A stretch of DNA of 64,000 nucleotides from Rummeliibacillus suwonensis (GCF_007896435.1 NZ_VCBL01000001.1:2169078-2233077); one strand, 5' to 3'. Positions 8,986 to 18,587 are shown, counted from the stretch's first letter. Made by a program: numbers and translations. Notes: generated by a model not told the origin, from the sequence alone.

Positions 8986-9996
8986 TTATTTTGTCAATTG
9001 ATCAACAATTTCCTGAACAGTCCCTTTTTCTACTAAGTGTAAGCTTGTCCCTGCCCACATTGACATTAAACTATAATAGCCTAATTCTTGAGCTCTTGCA
9101 CGAATACTTTTTGTCAAATCATTTTGATATGGGTATGGTGCAATCTTATTACCTTCCATAAAAATCATAAAATCATTTTCAATTCCACGTGCCAATTTAC
9201 CTGAAAAAACATTTGATAGTGCTGTCACATCTTCATCCGCTAACAAAATTTGTTGTTTATGAACGTTTGGAGCCCCACTCTCTTCACTTACTACAAAAGC
9301 TGTTCCAATCTGTACAGCTTCTGCACCTGCCTCGATTGCATGCTGAAGCTGTTCTTTCGTCGCAATCCCGCCTGCTGCAATAATTGGAATCGTTATTTTT
9401 CCTTGAGCCTGTAGAAGTAATTCCTGTAATGGTACTAATTGAAAGGGCTCTATAAATGATCCCCTATGTCCACCTGCCTCTTCACCCTGTAAAACAACCG
9501 CATCCAAGCCATGCTCTTGTACCAAGATGGCTTCTTCAATGGTCGTAGCTGTTCCGATTGTAAAGATATCGTGATCACGAAGTTTTTTTATGACATCTTC
9601 AGAAGGTAAGCCAAAAGTAAATGAACATACTTTAACATCTTCTTCAATGACGACATCTACTTGCGTATTAAAATCCGTTGTGGAAAGAAGCGCGCCCTCA
9701 TCTGCAATCATTAATTTTTCTCGATATGGCTTTAATACATTATAAGCTTCTTCAAGTTCTTGTCGTGTCGCATTGATCACATTAGGTACAAATAAGTTAA
9801 CAGCAAATGGTTTTGTTGTTTCTTTTTTCACTGCCTGGATAAATGCTTTTGTTACATCAGCATTTAAATAACCTGCACCGATGGAACCTAAAATTCCAGC
9901 ATTCGCACTGGCTATAACCATTTCTGGTGTTGTTACGCCAGCCATCGGTGCTTGAATAATAGGCCATTGCATTTTTAATCGTTCTAATAATGTCAT
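8986..9996 (-). CDS. NAD(P)H-dependent flavin oxidoreductase of the nitronate monooxygenase family
   Basis: A 336-residue TIM-barrel FMN protein of the 2-nitropropane dioxygenase/nitronate monooxygenase family. Family features are the N-terminal PIIQAPMAGVTTPEM, the FMN-binding GEEAGGHRG and AAGGIAT motifs, and the MQIGTAF-like VQIGTAF. Related FabK enoyl-ACP reductases share this fold, and the gene sits close to fabI. The GGHRG motif with EEAGGH, however, is typical of class I nitronate monooxygenases, so that is the better call. The start ATG follows GGAGGG. A bidirectional terminator lies just past the stop codon. Confidence 0.8.
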   Translation of the reverse strand: MTLLERLKMQWPIIQAPMAGVTTPEMVIASANAGILGSIGAGYLNADVTKAFIQAVKKETTKPFAVNLFVPNVINATRQELEEAYNVLKPYREKLMIADEGALLSTTDFNTQVDVVIEEDVKVCSFTFGLPSEDVIKKLRDHDIFTIGTATTIEEAILVQEHGLDAVVLQGEEAGGHRGSFIEPFQLVPLQELLLQAQGKITIPIIAAGGIATKEQLQHAIEAGAEAVQIGTAFVVSEESGAPNVHKQQILLADEDVTALSNVFSGKLARGIENDFMIFMEGNKIAPYPYQNDLTKSIRARAQELGYYSLMSMWAGTSLHLVEKGTVQEIVDQLTK

Positions 9997-10031
9997 CTAT
10001 AATCCCTCCGCTAACAACCTTTATAAATTTT

Positions 10032-10113
10032 CAGATGTGTTGATTAAAAAAAATTAGAATAAATATTCGTTGTCATTATTTTTATGGATAAAATTGGATA
10101 ATCAACACGCCTG
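10032..10113. repeat. Family B MITE, minimal copy B1
   Basis: Left end CAGATGTGTTGATT at 10032-10045, right end AATCAACACGCCTG at 10100-10113, with only about 54 bases between them. The GGATAA next to the right end is also shared with the long copies. No clear 9-bp target duplication flanks it. Confidence 0.65.
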
Positions 10114-10465
10114 CTACTGCACAAATCATTATGTAAAAACGATACTCTTATTAAAATGATTACTACAAAAGTGGTCACTACATACTGTACCATAAAAATG
10201 GAAAATGCTTGACTAAAATCTATTATGTTTTTTCATTCAATAAGTTCCAGTACATAAATACATGAATCAGACCCAAGCTGTGGTGATAAACCTACTTTAT
10301 AGCAAATCACCATACATATTCCAATTCAATATAAATGAATCCTCTAATATGAATAATTGTGTCTAATTTATGAACTGACGTCAAAATGTCGTTTATTTTG
10401 ATTTTCCTAACATTATAAAGGGATTTATGTAAAGTATCCTACTTTTTTAGATTTCCTTTAAACAG

Positions 10466-10623
10466 ATAAAGTAAAGCTTCCATCAGTGGGAGTTTTCTTC
10501 ATCCCCCACTGATGGTTAGCTAAACCAATCGGGCTTTTACGGGCAGTTGATCCCCCACCTATCTTTCTCGTTTTTCTCTAAACTTTGAGGTGGGGATCTT
10601 ACTGCCCGTTAAAGCGGGATAAA
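10466..10623 (+). repeat. Family A repeat, copy A2
   Basis: A complete 158-bp copy without the shared double-hairpin insert: ATAAA flank, CATCAGTGGG...CCCCCACTGATG hairpin, a GGGCTTTTACGGGCAG...CTGCCCGTTAAAGC long-range pairing that encloses a CCCCACC/GGTGGGG hairpin, then GGGATAAA. Confidence 0.85.
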
Positions 10624-10806
10624 AATAACGGTTACAAAATCAATATGTACATAACATCATTACGTCCAACTAGTTTTTCCTGCTCATGATGAATTTAAAA
10701 TTTTCCATCTCTCAATAGAGGAATTCAGCCTTATAAAATAGTATTCTTTACAGAAAAAGTAGACAGGAATGACCTTGACTACTTGTCATTGTTGGGAGGA
10801 GATTCT

Positions 10807-12261
10807 ATGTTTCGACCTTATGAAACCGAACCATATTTTGATGAAATGCTTAAAAATAATGAACCAAAACCTCATTATAAATCATTTTGCAATAAATTAA
10901 TGGAATTTTCTGAAAACGAATTACAACAAAAAAACGATGCCGCTCAATCTAATTTTTTAAAACAGGGCATTACCTTTACCGTTTATGGAGCAGAAGGTGG
11001 TACAGAACGCACAATGCCGTTTGACTTTGTACCAATTATCATAACGCATGATCATTGGCGCACCATTGAAAACGGGATGAAGCAACGCGTCGAAGCACTT
11101 AATCTTTTTTTACATGATATTTATCATGAACAACAGATCTTAAAAGCCGGGATCATACCTGCTACACTTGTTGATCATAATCCTCATTATTATAAAGAGG
11201 TAATAGGAGCTAAAATCCCTCTGGATAATCATATCTTCCTAGCAGGAATTGATTTAATACGGGATGATCATGGTACATATAGAGTATTAGAGGATAATTT
11301 AAGAAATCCATCCGGTATCTCTTATGTGTATAAAAACCGTGCCATTATGAAACAAGTTTATCCGGAATTCTTTTCTAATTACACATTACATACATTTGAC
11401 CACCAGCTTTCAACAATGAGAGAAGCACTTCTCGCACATCGGCCTATGAGTCTACAGCCCACTCAAGAACCTCATGCTGTATTATTAACAGCCGGAATTT
11501 ATAATTCTGCCTATTATGATCACGTTTTCTTGGCAAAACAGCTTAATATTTCTCTTGTAGAGGGAAGAGATCTCATCGTGAAAGATTGTTTTGTTTACAT
11601 GAAAACGATCCGTGGATTAGAACGTGTAGATATTATTTACCGCCGAATCGATGATGATTTTTTAGATCCTGCTGTATTTCGTGAAGATTCCCTATTAGGC
11701 GTCCCACATATTTTAGAAGCCTACAAAGCAGGAAATGTTGCTATTTTAAATGCAGTTGGAAATGCTGTAGCAGATGATAAAGCCATGTATGCCTACGTGC
11801 CTGATATGATTCGTTTTTATTTGAATGAGGAACCTATTATTCAAAATGTAAAGACGTATATGCTAAGCGATCCTCCTCAACGTAAATGGGTTCTTGAACA
11901 TATCCATGAATTAGTGATTAAAAACGTTGGTGCATCAGGCGGCTATGATATGTTAATTGGACCGCATGCTTCTGAAGAAGAAATAGAGGTCTTTCGAAAA
12001 AAAATAACGGAAAATCCAAACCAATATATTGCACAGCCTACTATTAAACTTTCTAGAGCACCTGTTTACCAAAACAATCATTTTTACCCTTGTCATGTAG
12101 ATTTACGCGTTTTTGTTATGAAAGGAAATGAAACAAATGTTTTGCTTGGAGGATTATCACGCGTTGCTTTAAAAGAAGGATCTCTAATCGTCAATTCTTC
12201 ACAAGGTGGAGGAGCAAAAGATACATGGGTTCTAAAGGAGGAAGATCAACATGTTAAGTAG
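10807..12261 (+). CDS. Circularly permuted ATP-grasp domain protein
   Basis: A 484-residue protein of the circularly permuted ATP-grasp (DUF404/DUF407) family. Family landmarks are FDFVPIIITHDHW, the RVLEDNLRNPSGISYV loop, the VDIIYRRIDDDFLDP strand and the KNVGASGGYDMLIGP nucleotide loop. ATP-grasp enzymes ligate a carboxylate to an amine through an acyl phosphate, so a peptide or amide ligase is expected; the substrate is unknown. I chose the ATG at 10807 because GGGAGGAG lies directly upstream; the frame also has a TTG at 10783. The stop overlaps the alpha-E gene start by 11 bases. Together with the next two genes it forms a conserved cassette that in other bacteria often also contains the proteasome-like peptidase Anbu. 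Confidence 0.85.
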   Translation: MFRPYETEPYFDEMLKNNEPKPHYKSFCNKLMEFSENELQQKNDAAQSNFLKQGITFTVYGAEGGTERTMPFDFVPIIITHDHWRTIENGMKQRVEALNLFLHDIYHEQQILKAGIIPATLVDHNPHYYKEVIGAKIPLDNHIFLAGIDLIRDDHGTYRVLEDNLRNPSGISYVYKNRAIMKQVYPEFFSNYTLHTFDHQLSTMREALLAHRPMSLQPTQEPHAVLLTAGIYNSAYYDHVFLAKQLNISLVEGRDLIVKDCFVYMKTIRGLERVDIIYRRIDDDFLDPAVFREDSLLGVPHILEAYKAGNVAILNAVGNAVADDKAMYAYVPDMIRFYLNEEPIIQNVKTYMLSDPPQRKWVLEHIHELVIKNVGASGGYDMLIGPHASEEEIEVFRKKITENPNQYIAQPTIKLSRAPVYQNNHFYPCHVDLRVFVMKGNETNVLLGGLSRVALKEGSLIVNSSQGGGAKDTWVLKEEDQHVK

Positions 12262-13210
12262 AGTTGCAGGATCATTATTTTGGATGGCTCGTTATAGTGA
12301 ACGAACAGCAGCAAATACGCACATTATACATACTCAATTTGTCCAAATGTTAGAAGAATCTGGACTAGACACAACTTATCTAGAAGATTGGACAGTGATT
12401 TTAAATGTATGTGGATCTTCAAAAGAATTTTTTGACACCTATGATAAGCTATCTGTTCGAAATTTAAGTCATTATTTATTATACTCAAAGGAGAATTTCA
12501 ATTCACTGATCCATACGATTTCTAGTATACGTGAAAATGCCCGGATGACTCGTGATATCATTCCACATGCTTTATGGGAGGAATGGAACGAGTTCTACTT
12601 ATCCTTAAAAGATGATCCTCAATCTCCAATCTTTTCATTGCTTGAAATCAATAGGTTTCTCGAAAAGATTAACCATACATCACTTACTTCTACAGGAATC
12701 ATTAATACACTCATGTCTCGTGATGAAGGCTATCATTTTTTGAAAATTGGTCGTTGGATTGAACGTGCTGAAAAAACAATGATTATTTTAAATGAATTAC
12801 TTCAAAAAAAGGAACATGAAATAAGAAAATGTACAGCCACCTATAGTTTACAATTGACACAAACTTTGGAGGACTTTTCAAAGAAACATCGAATCTGCAA
12901 TACAGATTCTGTTTTAAATTACTTGATAAAAGATGCAACATGTACACATTCACTTTCTTATTGCATTCAGCATATGAAACAAAGTATCTCTGTACTAGAG
13001 CAAAATAATAACAATTGTCGACTGAGCCCTCTTTTACAAGAATTACAGGCAATTCAACAGGCTATTTCTTCTGTAGATATAGCTACGATGTCGATTGAAC
13101 AGCAAAAAATATGTATAGGTAGTTTTCTAACCCATTGTATTATGTTAGGCTCTGTCTTTTCAAAAGCTTATTATCTAGATGAATCTTTTCCCACTTATGA
13201 ATTTCAATGA
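12251..13210 (+). CDS. Alpha-E domain protein
   Basis: A 319-residue all-helical protein of the alpha-E (DUF403) family. It begins MLSRVAGSLFWMARYSERTAANTHII, the family's highly conserved opening, and has the later GRWIERAEKTMIILNEL helix. It has no known catalytic motif. The family is found almost only beside permuted ATP-grasp and transglutaminase-like genes. Here the start overlaps the ATP-grasp stop, so the two products are made together. Comparative-genomic work by others has proposed that the set makes or removes small peptide tags. That is inference, not shown by this sequence. Confidence 0.87.
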   Translation: MLSRVAGSLFWMARYSERTAANTHIIHTQFVQMLEESGLDTTYLEDWTVILNVCGSSKEFFDTYDKLSVRNLSHYLLYSKENFNSLIHTISSIRENARMTRDIIPHALWEEWNEFYLSLKDDPQSPIFSLLEINRFLEKINHTSLTSTGIINTLMSRDEGYHFLKIGRWIERAEKTMIILNELLQKKEHEIRKCTATYSLQLTQTLEDFSKKHRICNTDSVLNYLIKDATCTHSLSYCIQHMKQSISVLEQNNNNCRLSPLLQELQAIQQAISSVDIATMSIEQQKICIGSFLTHCIMLGSVFSKAYYLDESFPTYEFQ

Positions 13211-13240
13211 CACTATGCACCAAGAGGAGAATCAACAATA

Positions 13241-14095
13241 ATGAAATATAAAATTACGCATTTAAATACGTTCGAATACGATAGTCCTGTTGAACAAAGT
13301 TTAAACACGATACGACTTAAGCCGCGTACAAACGAATGCCAAAGACTATTATTTTATGATATCGAAATATTTCCAAATTCCGTAACAAGAGAATATACGG
13401 ATATCTGGCATAACCCTGTTGCTGATTTTTACATACCACAAAAACACAGTAAGCTAGAAATTCAAACAACATCCATTGTTAGTATTCAAAAAGCACCACT
13501 CTTGAAGCAACTCCATTTTTCAAACAAAATGAAAGATATTTTTGAATCACAACTTTTTAGAGATCATTATTTACATTATTTGCAGGCAACTAAATACACT
13601 TATTTACCAGAACATTATGTGAAAGAAATCACTCAGATCATTGGTAATCGACATAATCCTATTGAATTTTCAATTGCACTGATGACCCATCTGCACAAAA
13701 ATATTCGTTATGATAAAACGGCAACAACTGTGAAAACAACTGCCCAAGAAGCTTATGAGCTAAAAGCCGGTGTATGTCAAGATTATGCGCATATAATGAT
13801 TGGTATTTTGCGAGCAAATGGTATTCCTGCTCGTTACGTCAGCGGTTATCTTTATGTAGGAAAAGAGGATGATTTAATCGGGGACTCTGCAACGCATGCT
13901 TGGGTAGAAATAATGGTTCCAGGTGTCGGATGGTTAGGATTGGACCCAACAAATGATGTTGAAGCACTTGAGAATCATATTATCCTATGCGCGGGACGAG
14001 ATTATACGGATGTTAGCCCTATTGAAGGCGTTTATACAGGAGGAAATCATACTCTGTCCATTAAAGTAAAAGTTAAAAAAATCGACCATTTATAA
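13241..14095 (+). CDS. Transglutaminase-like cysteine peptidase, third gene of the ATP-grasp operon
   Basis: A 284-residue protein with an N-terminal bacterial transglutaminase-like beta domain (about residues 1-80) and a transglutaminase-core fold behind it. The catalytic triad is visible as Cys179 in AGVCQDYAH, His219 in THAWVEI and Asp235 in LGLDPTND. Bacterial members are usually peptidases or amidases rather than cross-linking enzymes. It follows the alpha-E gene after 30 bases with GAGGAG as ribosome binding site, so it is in the same operon. Paired with a ligase, it may hydrolyse the bond the ATP-grasp enzyme makes. Confidence 0.87.
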   Translation: MKYKITHLNTFEYDSPVEQSLNTIRLKPRTNECQRLLFYDIEIFPNSVTREYTDIWHNPVADFYIPQKHSKLEIQTTSIVSIQKAPLLKQLHFSNKMKDIFESQLFRDHYLHYLQATKYTYLPEHYVKEITQIIGNRHNPIEFSIALMTHLHKNIRYDKTATTVKTTAQEAYELKAGVCQDYAHIMIGILRANGIPARYVSGYLYVGKEDDLIGDSATHAWVEIMVPGVGWLGLDPTNDVEALENHIILCAGRDYTDVSPIEGVYTGGNHTLSIKVKVKKIDHL

Positions 14096-14210
14096 TACCA
14101 TCTGATTGCTTCACTCCAGTTGAAATCGGAATATATCCCCCCACTTTTATACATTTTCTGCAATATGGTGTGAACCTATTTATTTTTCTATCCACAACAT
14201 TTAAAGACAA

Positions 14211-14368
14211 ATAAAGTGAAGCTTCCATCAGTGGGGGTTTTCTTCATCCCCCACTGATGGTTAGCTAAACCAATCGGACTTTTACGGGCAGTTGATCCCC
14301 CACCTATCTTTCTCGTTTCTCTCTAAATCTTGAGTTGGGGGTCTTACTGCCCGTTAAAGCGGGATAAA
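14211..14368 (+). repeat. Family A repeat, copy A3
   Basis: A 158-bp copy almost identical to A2, flanked by ATAAA on both sides, inserted between the transglutaminase gene and the terminator of the NlpC/P60 gene. Confidence 0.85.
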
Positions 14369-14420
14369 AAAGACTGTAGACCCACTGGAAAAATCCAGCT
14401 GATCTACAGTCTATATTTTT
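14369..14420 (-). terminator. Terminator of the NlpC/P60 gene
   Basis: AGACTGTAGA and TCTACAGTCT arms with a smaller CTGGA/TCCAG stem inside. On the minus strand it runs into TTTTTT at the edge of repeat A3. Confidence 0.8.
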
Positions 14421-14433
14421 AATGGAATCGTTT

Positions 14434-15645
14434 TTAGTTTACGCCAGAAATACGGCCGTATCCTACTAAGTATTTATTCCACCAACTAAGTGACTCTGTA
14501 ACTACACCTTTGTTTTGGGCATCAAGCATTCTTCCGCCCCCAAGGTAAATACCAACATGTGCAATACCTGAACCATAGCTAAAGAATACTAAATCCCCTG
14601 CTTTTGCTTCACTTGCACTCACTCTCTGCGTTGCCAAATATTGTTGTGCGGCTGTACGAGGAAGTGAAACACCTGCTTGTTTAAAGGACCATTGTGTCAA
14701 GCCTGAGCAATCAAAACCAGTTGACGGATTATTTCCGCCCCATACATATGAACGTCCAAGATACTTGCCAGCTTCTGCAATAGCAGCCTGTGCAGAACCT
14801 GATCCTGATACGCTTGGAGCTTTTTGATCGTTACTTGATGCTTTAGGGGCGCTTGTATCATTACCTGTATTAGCAGAATCATTTACGCTATTTGCATGTA
14901 ACGGATTGCTCGTTGCAGTTACAGCTGTTTCTTTACTAGCATCGATAAATTGTTTTTCTTGCAGTTTTTTCAAACGTTCTGCTTCCGCTTCACGTTTTTT
15001 ACGTTCTCTTTCTAGTTTTTCTTGTTGTTTCTTCGTAGCAATTTGCTCTTTTAGTTTTAAAGATTTTGCTTTATTTTCAGCTTTTTTAGTTTCTAGGCTG
15101 TTTTCTTGCTCTTGCATTTCTTGGAATTGTTTTTGCAATTTTTCTTGTTTTTCTTGCAAAGATTGTTTTTCTTTCGCTAATTTTTCTTTATCCGCTTTTT
15201 GATCATCTAATAGGTTTTGATCGGCATCTAATATTGTTTTGACAGAAACCGTTCGACTTACTGCATCTGCAATACTATCAGCGCCGAGAATAGCTTCAAC
15301 GTAAGGACTCATTGTATTGTCTTGGTTTTGATATGCTTTCAAACGATCATTAATGATTGTTGAACGTTCTTTAATATTTTTTTCAGTTACTGCTATATTT
15401 TTGTTTGTTTCGGCAATTTCTTCTACTGTTTTTTCATATTCTTGTTGTTTTTTATCTAGTTGTTTTTGCAATTTTTTTATTTCTGTATTCAATTGATTAA
15501 TTTTCTTATCTATTAAAGCTTTCTTCTGTATCATTTGTGCTGATGTTTTTGCATCAACTTGTGCTGGTTCAGCTGTATAGAAAAACCCACAAGTTAAAGC
15601 CAGGGTAACAGCAGCTGTGCGCCCCCATTTTGAACGTATACTCAA
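14434..15645 (-). CDS. Secreted coiled-coil peptidoglycan endopeptidase, NlpC/P60 (CwlO-like)
   Basis: A 403-residue exported wall hydrolase. A signal peptide occupies about residues 1-32, with cleavage near AEPAQVDAK. Residues ~35-235 are a long coiled coil rich in Lys, Glu and Gln, with an interruption near 105-145. A Ser/Asn/Ala linker (about 240-285) follows, then the NlpC/P60 domain. Its catalytic residues are Cys313 in GFDCSGL and His363 in AHVGIYLG, with a polar third residue just after. This D,L-endopeptidase layout is that of B. subtilis CwlO, which needs FtsEX through its coiled coil. No ftsEX is nearby, so partner and name remain inference. Confidence 0.87.
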   Translation of the reverse strand: MSIRSKWGRTAAVTLALTCGFFYTAEPAQVDAKTSAQMIQKKALIDKKINQLNTEIKKLQKQLDKKQQEYEKTVEEIAETNKNIAVTEKNIKERSTIINDRLKAYQNQDNTMSPYVEAILGADSIADAVSRTVSVKTILDADQNLLDDQKADKEKLAKEKQSLQEKQEKLQKQFQEMQEQENSLETKKAENKAKSLKLKEQIATKKQQEKLERERKKREAEAERLKKLQEKQFIDASKETAVTATSNPLHANSVNDSANTGNDTSAPKASSNDQKAPSVSGSGSAQAAIAEAGKYLGRSYVWGGNNPSTGFDCSGLTQWSFKQAGVSLPRTAAQQYLATQRVSASEAKAGDLVFFSYGSGIAHVGIYLGGGRMLDAQNKGVVTESLSWWNKYLVGYGRISGVN

Positions 15646-15899
15646 TCAAATCAACTCATTTCCATTTATTTTCAATATGTACGTGTAATTACTCTACTTA
15701 ATAATAGCACGATTCATATATTTGTATAGTCTTTTCCTCCTGTTTTAATGGAAGCGTAATTGCTGTTACATTTCTGTCATATTGTTTTTTTACTATGTTT
15801 CTTTTGTAAAATATTCTTTTTTTTGAACAAAACATTTTCTGAAGTTTAAGATTTATGATAAACTTTTCCATATATTTTCGCGAAAGGACTGTTATTATT

Positions 15900-16478
15900 A
15901 TGCAATATGCAATACTTGGTGATCTTCATAGTAGTGTAGACGACACAAAGGCTGTTCTTCGAAATATTCATGAAAATGCTGAAAACGCAACTATATTGGG
16001 ACTGGGAGATTTGTATGAATGCAAAATTGGAAAGAAAAAGGCGAAAGATGTCTCAGGTATTCCTTTAGATGAAGCTGCTGTGTATTCAAATGAATTTAAA
16101 CAACTATTGCAATTTCCTTCAGTGAGAGGAAATCAAGAAGAACGGATTATGAAAGTGACAGGCTTAGATATGTTTTTGACTTTACCAGAATTTATCGAAA
16201 TTGAAGGTGCCGAACTGATTCATGGTCACCAATTTAAATGGTCATCGGATTGGAAGCCATTTTTAGAACAAATTGAAACACCAATCGTGTTTTTCGGTCA
16301 TAGTCATAGTGCTGCCTTTTATCGAAAAGGCAACAAAAAAGATTTTCAATATGGACAACCCATTCAGCTAAAAAAGAAAAAATACGGGGTTAATGTCGGC
16401 TCTGTTATTGAAAACCGCGAATGGTGTTTATATGATTCAAATGAGCAAACCATTACATTTATGAAGGCTTATAAATAA
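15900..16478 (+). CDS. Calcineurin-like metallophosphoesterase
   Basis: A 193-residue single-domain phosphoesterase. Metal-binding motifs of the calcineurin/PrpE class can be read in order: GDLHSS near residue 7, GLGDLYE near 35, RGNQEER near 80, IHGHQFKW near 107 and FFGHSHSA near 130. I chose the ATG at 15900 (AAAGGA 12 bases upstream), because the longer frame from 15855 adds residues before the conserved MQYAILGD. The substrate cannot be told from sequence. It stands alone, and a family C repeat follows at once. Confidence 0.82.
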   Translation: MQYAILGDLHSSVDDTKAVLRNIHENAENATILGLGDLYECKIGKKKAKDVSGIPLDEAAVYSNEFKQLLQFPSVRGNQEERIMKVTGLDMFLTLPEFIEIEGAELIHGHQFKWSSDWKPFLEQIETPIVFFGHSHSAAFYRKGNKKDFQYGQPIQLKKKKYGVNVGSVIENREWCLYDSNEQTITFMKAYK

Positions 16479-16638
16479 GAGGCCGAAACCGAACTAAATG
16501 AGCCTCTCCAAAGCTGAATAATTGAACTTTATAAAATCATGATAAAAAAGAAAATCCGAACTAATCTGAAATTCTAATTAGAACTTCGATTCATAGTTCG
16601 GATTTTCCATTAGTTAAAATACTTTTATCCCAACTTCT
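16479..16638. repeat. Family C repeat (GAGGC...GGGA type), copy C1
   Basis: Starts GAGGCCGAAACCGAAC and ends ATACTTTTATCCCAACTTC. It contains a long hairpin of GAAAATCCGAAC with GTTCGGATTTTC. It aligns along its full length with copy C2 at 49584-49744 and may terminate the phosphoesterase transcript. Confidence 0.7.
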
Positions 16639-16722
16639 TTTTTATTGACTTCACGCATAATGTTTTTTATGATTAGTATCAATATGATGCAAAAAAGGCA
16701 TGATTGAAAGGGAGTAAACTAC

Positions 16723-17616
16723 ATGGAATGGCAACAGCTAGAATACTTTCAGGTACTAGCAAAGATTCAACATATGACAAGGGCTGCGGAACAGTTATCC
16801 ATTTCTCAACCAGCACTTAGTCGCTCGATAGCCAGATTGGAAGATGAGTTAGGTGTTCCTTTATTTGAAAGACAAGGACGCTCGATCTCTTTAAACCGTT
16901 ATGGAGAAATATTTGTGAAACGTGTTCATAATATAATGAGGGAATATCAAAATGGGTTACATGAGATTCAAGAGATCATAGATCCGAATCATGGTGAAGT
17001 TTCTCTCGGCTTCTTACATACTTTAGGTACCAATGTCGTACCTGATTTAATCATGCATTTTAGAAAACAGTATCATGATATACATTTTAAATTAAAACAA
17101 AATCACACACATCTACAGTTGAAACAATTGCGATCAGGAGAACTCGATCTTTGTTTGCTTGCAGATATGGAAGTGGAGAAACCAATCCAATGGACTGAAC
17201 TTTGGCGTGAAGAATTGTTCGCTATTGTCCCGACTTGGCATCCTCTAGCTACTCGTCGTTCAATTACTATAAAGGAATTAGCGAATGAGCCATTTATATT
17301 ATTGAAAAAAGAGTATGCACTGAGAATACAATTGGATAATATGTTTAATAAAGCTCACTTTGAACCAACCATTACCTTTGAAGGCGACGAAGTAGCAACA
17401 GTTGCTGGATTTGTAGCAGCTGGACTTGGTGTTTCTATTTTGCCAGATGGCGAAGAGATTAACTCAAAACGAATTGTCAAAATACACATTAGTGATTTGA
17501 AACTTGAACGTATTATCGGTATGGCTTGGTCAGAGGGACGATATCTTTCACCCGCTACAAAACAATTTCAACAATTCATACTAGATTACTTTAAAAAAGA
17601 GCAGTCTAAAAAGTAG
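16723..17616 (+). CDS. LysR-family transcriptional regulator
   Basis: A 297-residue regulator. The N-terminal winged helix (residues ~1-60) has the textbook LysR recognition segment MTRAAEQLSISQPALSRSIARLEDELGVPLFER. The rest is a periplasmic-binding-like effector domain, including PHYTLGTNVV-like VSLGFLHTLGTNVVPDL and the FVAAGLGVSILPDGE stretch. It has no close divergent gene: upstream is the family C repeat and downstream a family A repeat. The target and inducer are therefore unknown. Its N-terminus resembles the GltC/YybE group. Confidence 0.88.
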   Translation: MEWQQLEYFQVLAKIQHMTRAAEQLSISQPALSRSIARLEDELGVPLFERQGRSISLNRYGEIFVKRVHNIMREYQNGLHEIQEIIDPNHGEVSLGFLHTLGTNVVPDLIMHFRKQYHDIHFKLKQNHTHLQLKQLRSGELDLCLLADMEVEKPIQWTELWREELFAIVPTWHPLATRRSITIKELANEPFILLKKEYALRIQLDNMFNKAHFEPTITFEGDEVATVAGFVAAGLGVSILPDGEEINSKRIVKIHISDLKLERIIGMAWSEGRYLSPATKQFQQFILDYFKKEQSKK

Positions 17617-17657
17617 ATTACTTACTAAGTTTAGGAACAATGATCGATTGAAGCTGG

Positions 17658-17875
17658 ATAAAGTGAAACTCCCATCAGCGGGGGTTTTCTTCATCCCCCA
17701 CTGAAATAGAGGAACGAAAGTGAAAAACGCCACGTCCTGTGGCAACACCTGAGTGACCAACATCCTGTTGGCCCGAACCAATCGGGCTTTTACGGGCAGT
17801 TGATTCCCCACCTATCTTTCTCGTTTCTCTCTAAACCTTGAGGTGGGAGTCTTACCGCCCGTTAACGCGGGATAA
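17658..17875 (+). repeat. Family A repeat, copy A4 (with double-hairpin insert)
   Basis: A 218-bp copy with perfect ATAAA pentamers at both ends. Between the first and second hairpins it carries the ~65-bp module CCACGTCCTGTGGCAAC...CCAACATCCTGTTGGC. Confidence 0.88.
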
Positions 17876-18088
17876 AAAATGACAAAGGGAAGAACAATCC
17901 CCGCCTCATGCCCAATGCTATTTTTCGATACAAATTGAGATTTGCCGCAAGCTATCTGTCAAAACTTTGAGAAGGCATTCGTAGATCATGAAGATTTTGA
18001 ATAGTCAGCCGCTAAAAAGAGAAGAACGGACACTGAAACAGATTCGTCCGATATCTTTAAACACTATTCTTATATTTCAAACAAAATG

Positions 18089-18126
18089 AAAGGACAATTC
18101 AGATTGATACTGATTGTCCTTTTTTC
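18089..18126 (+). terminator. Orphan terminator hairpin
   Basis: AAAGGACAAT and ATTGTCCTTT arms followed by a T-run. No intact gene precedes it within 470 bases, so it may mark the end of a lost gene. Confidence 0.6.
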
Positions 18127-18215
18127 AATGGTAGTAGAGTTTAAAAGTGAGGCATTGTTTCTGCTCGTCAATTTTCTTTCATATCAAAATAACTGTATGA
18201 TAAGTTACTAAACTT

Positions 18216-18375
18216 TTATTCAAACGTAATAGTGATTGGCTGCCCATCGAAGTTTGACAGCCAAGTGATGCAATCAAATTCTTCCACATCCAAGTCATTT
18301 GCAAATTTACCGCTACCATAGCCATCTTTGCGAGGATCATTGCCTACAAATTGCCCGATTCGTTCAACTAATACT
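18216..18375 (-). pseudogene. 3' remnant of an unidentified gene
   Basis: On the minus strand a reading frame of about 52 codons runs from just after an in-frame stop codon to a stop at 18216-18218. It reads VERIGQFVGNDPRKDGYG and then continues to a WLSNFDGQPITITFE C-terminus. The amino acid composition looks like a real protein, but there is no start codon or ribosome binding site. I do not recognise the family. The surrounding 17880-18580 otherwise holds no gene. Confidence 0.4.
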
Positions 18376-18587
18376 TAAAAAATTGTATAAATTTTACTTT
18401 ATTTCAATCTAATCTATTATACTAGTGTATATTGCCTGTATGGATGCGATTCTCTTTGAGATCATGTCCAGTTACTGTAGTCAAACAACAAATCATGTGA
18501 TGGATCGCATTCTAAATTAGTACAATTATATAGCGCTTACATTGTCATTGTAAGTAGCTTATATTCAATTTTACTTTCCCGGGAAAT

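Noticed and set aside
8986-9996. FabK enoyl-ACP reductase
   Set aside because: Shares the fold, but fabI is present nearby and the GEEAGGHRG region is more like nitronate monooxygenases. Not fully excluded.
10466-10623. Family A copies as riboswitch or structured regulatory RNA
   Set aside because: They lie at either end of unrelated genes, in one orientation, and are flanked by the same pentamer. They behave as mobile repeats, not as cis-regulators.
14906-15202. 98-codon plus-strand ORF
   Set aside because: Antisense to the Lys/Glu-rich coiled coil of the NlpC/P60 gene; composition (Ser/Cys/Phe) is that of a shadow frame.
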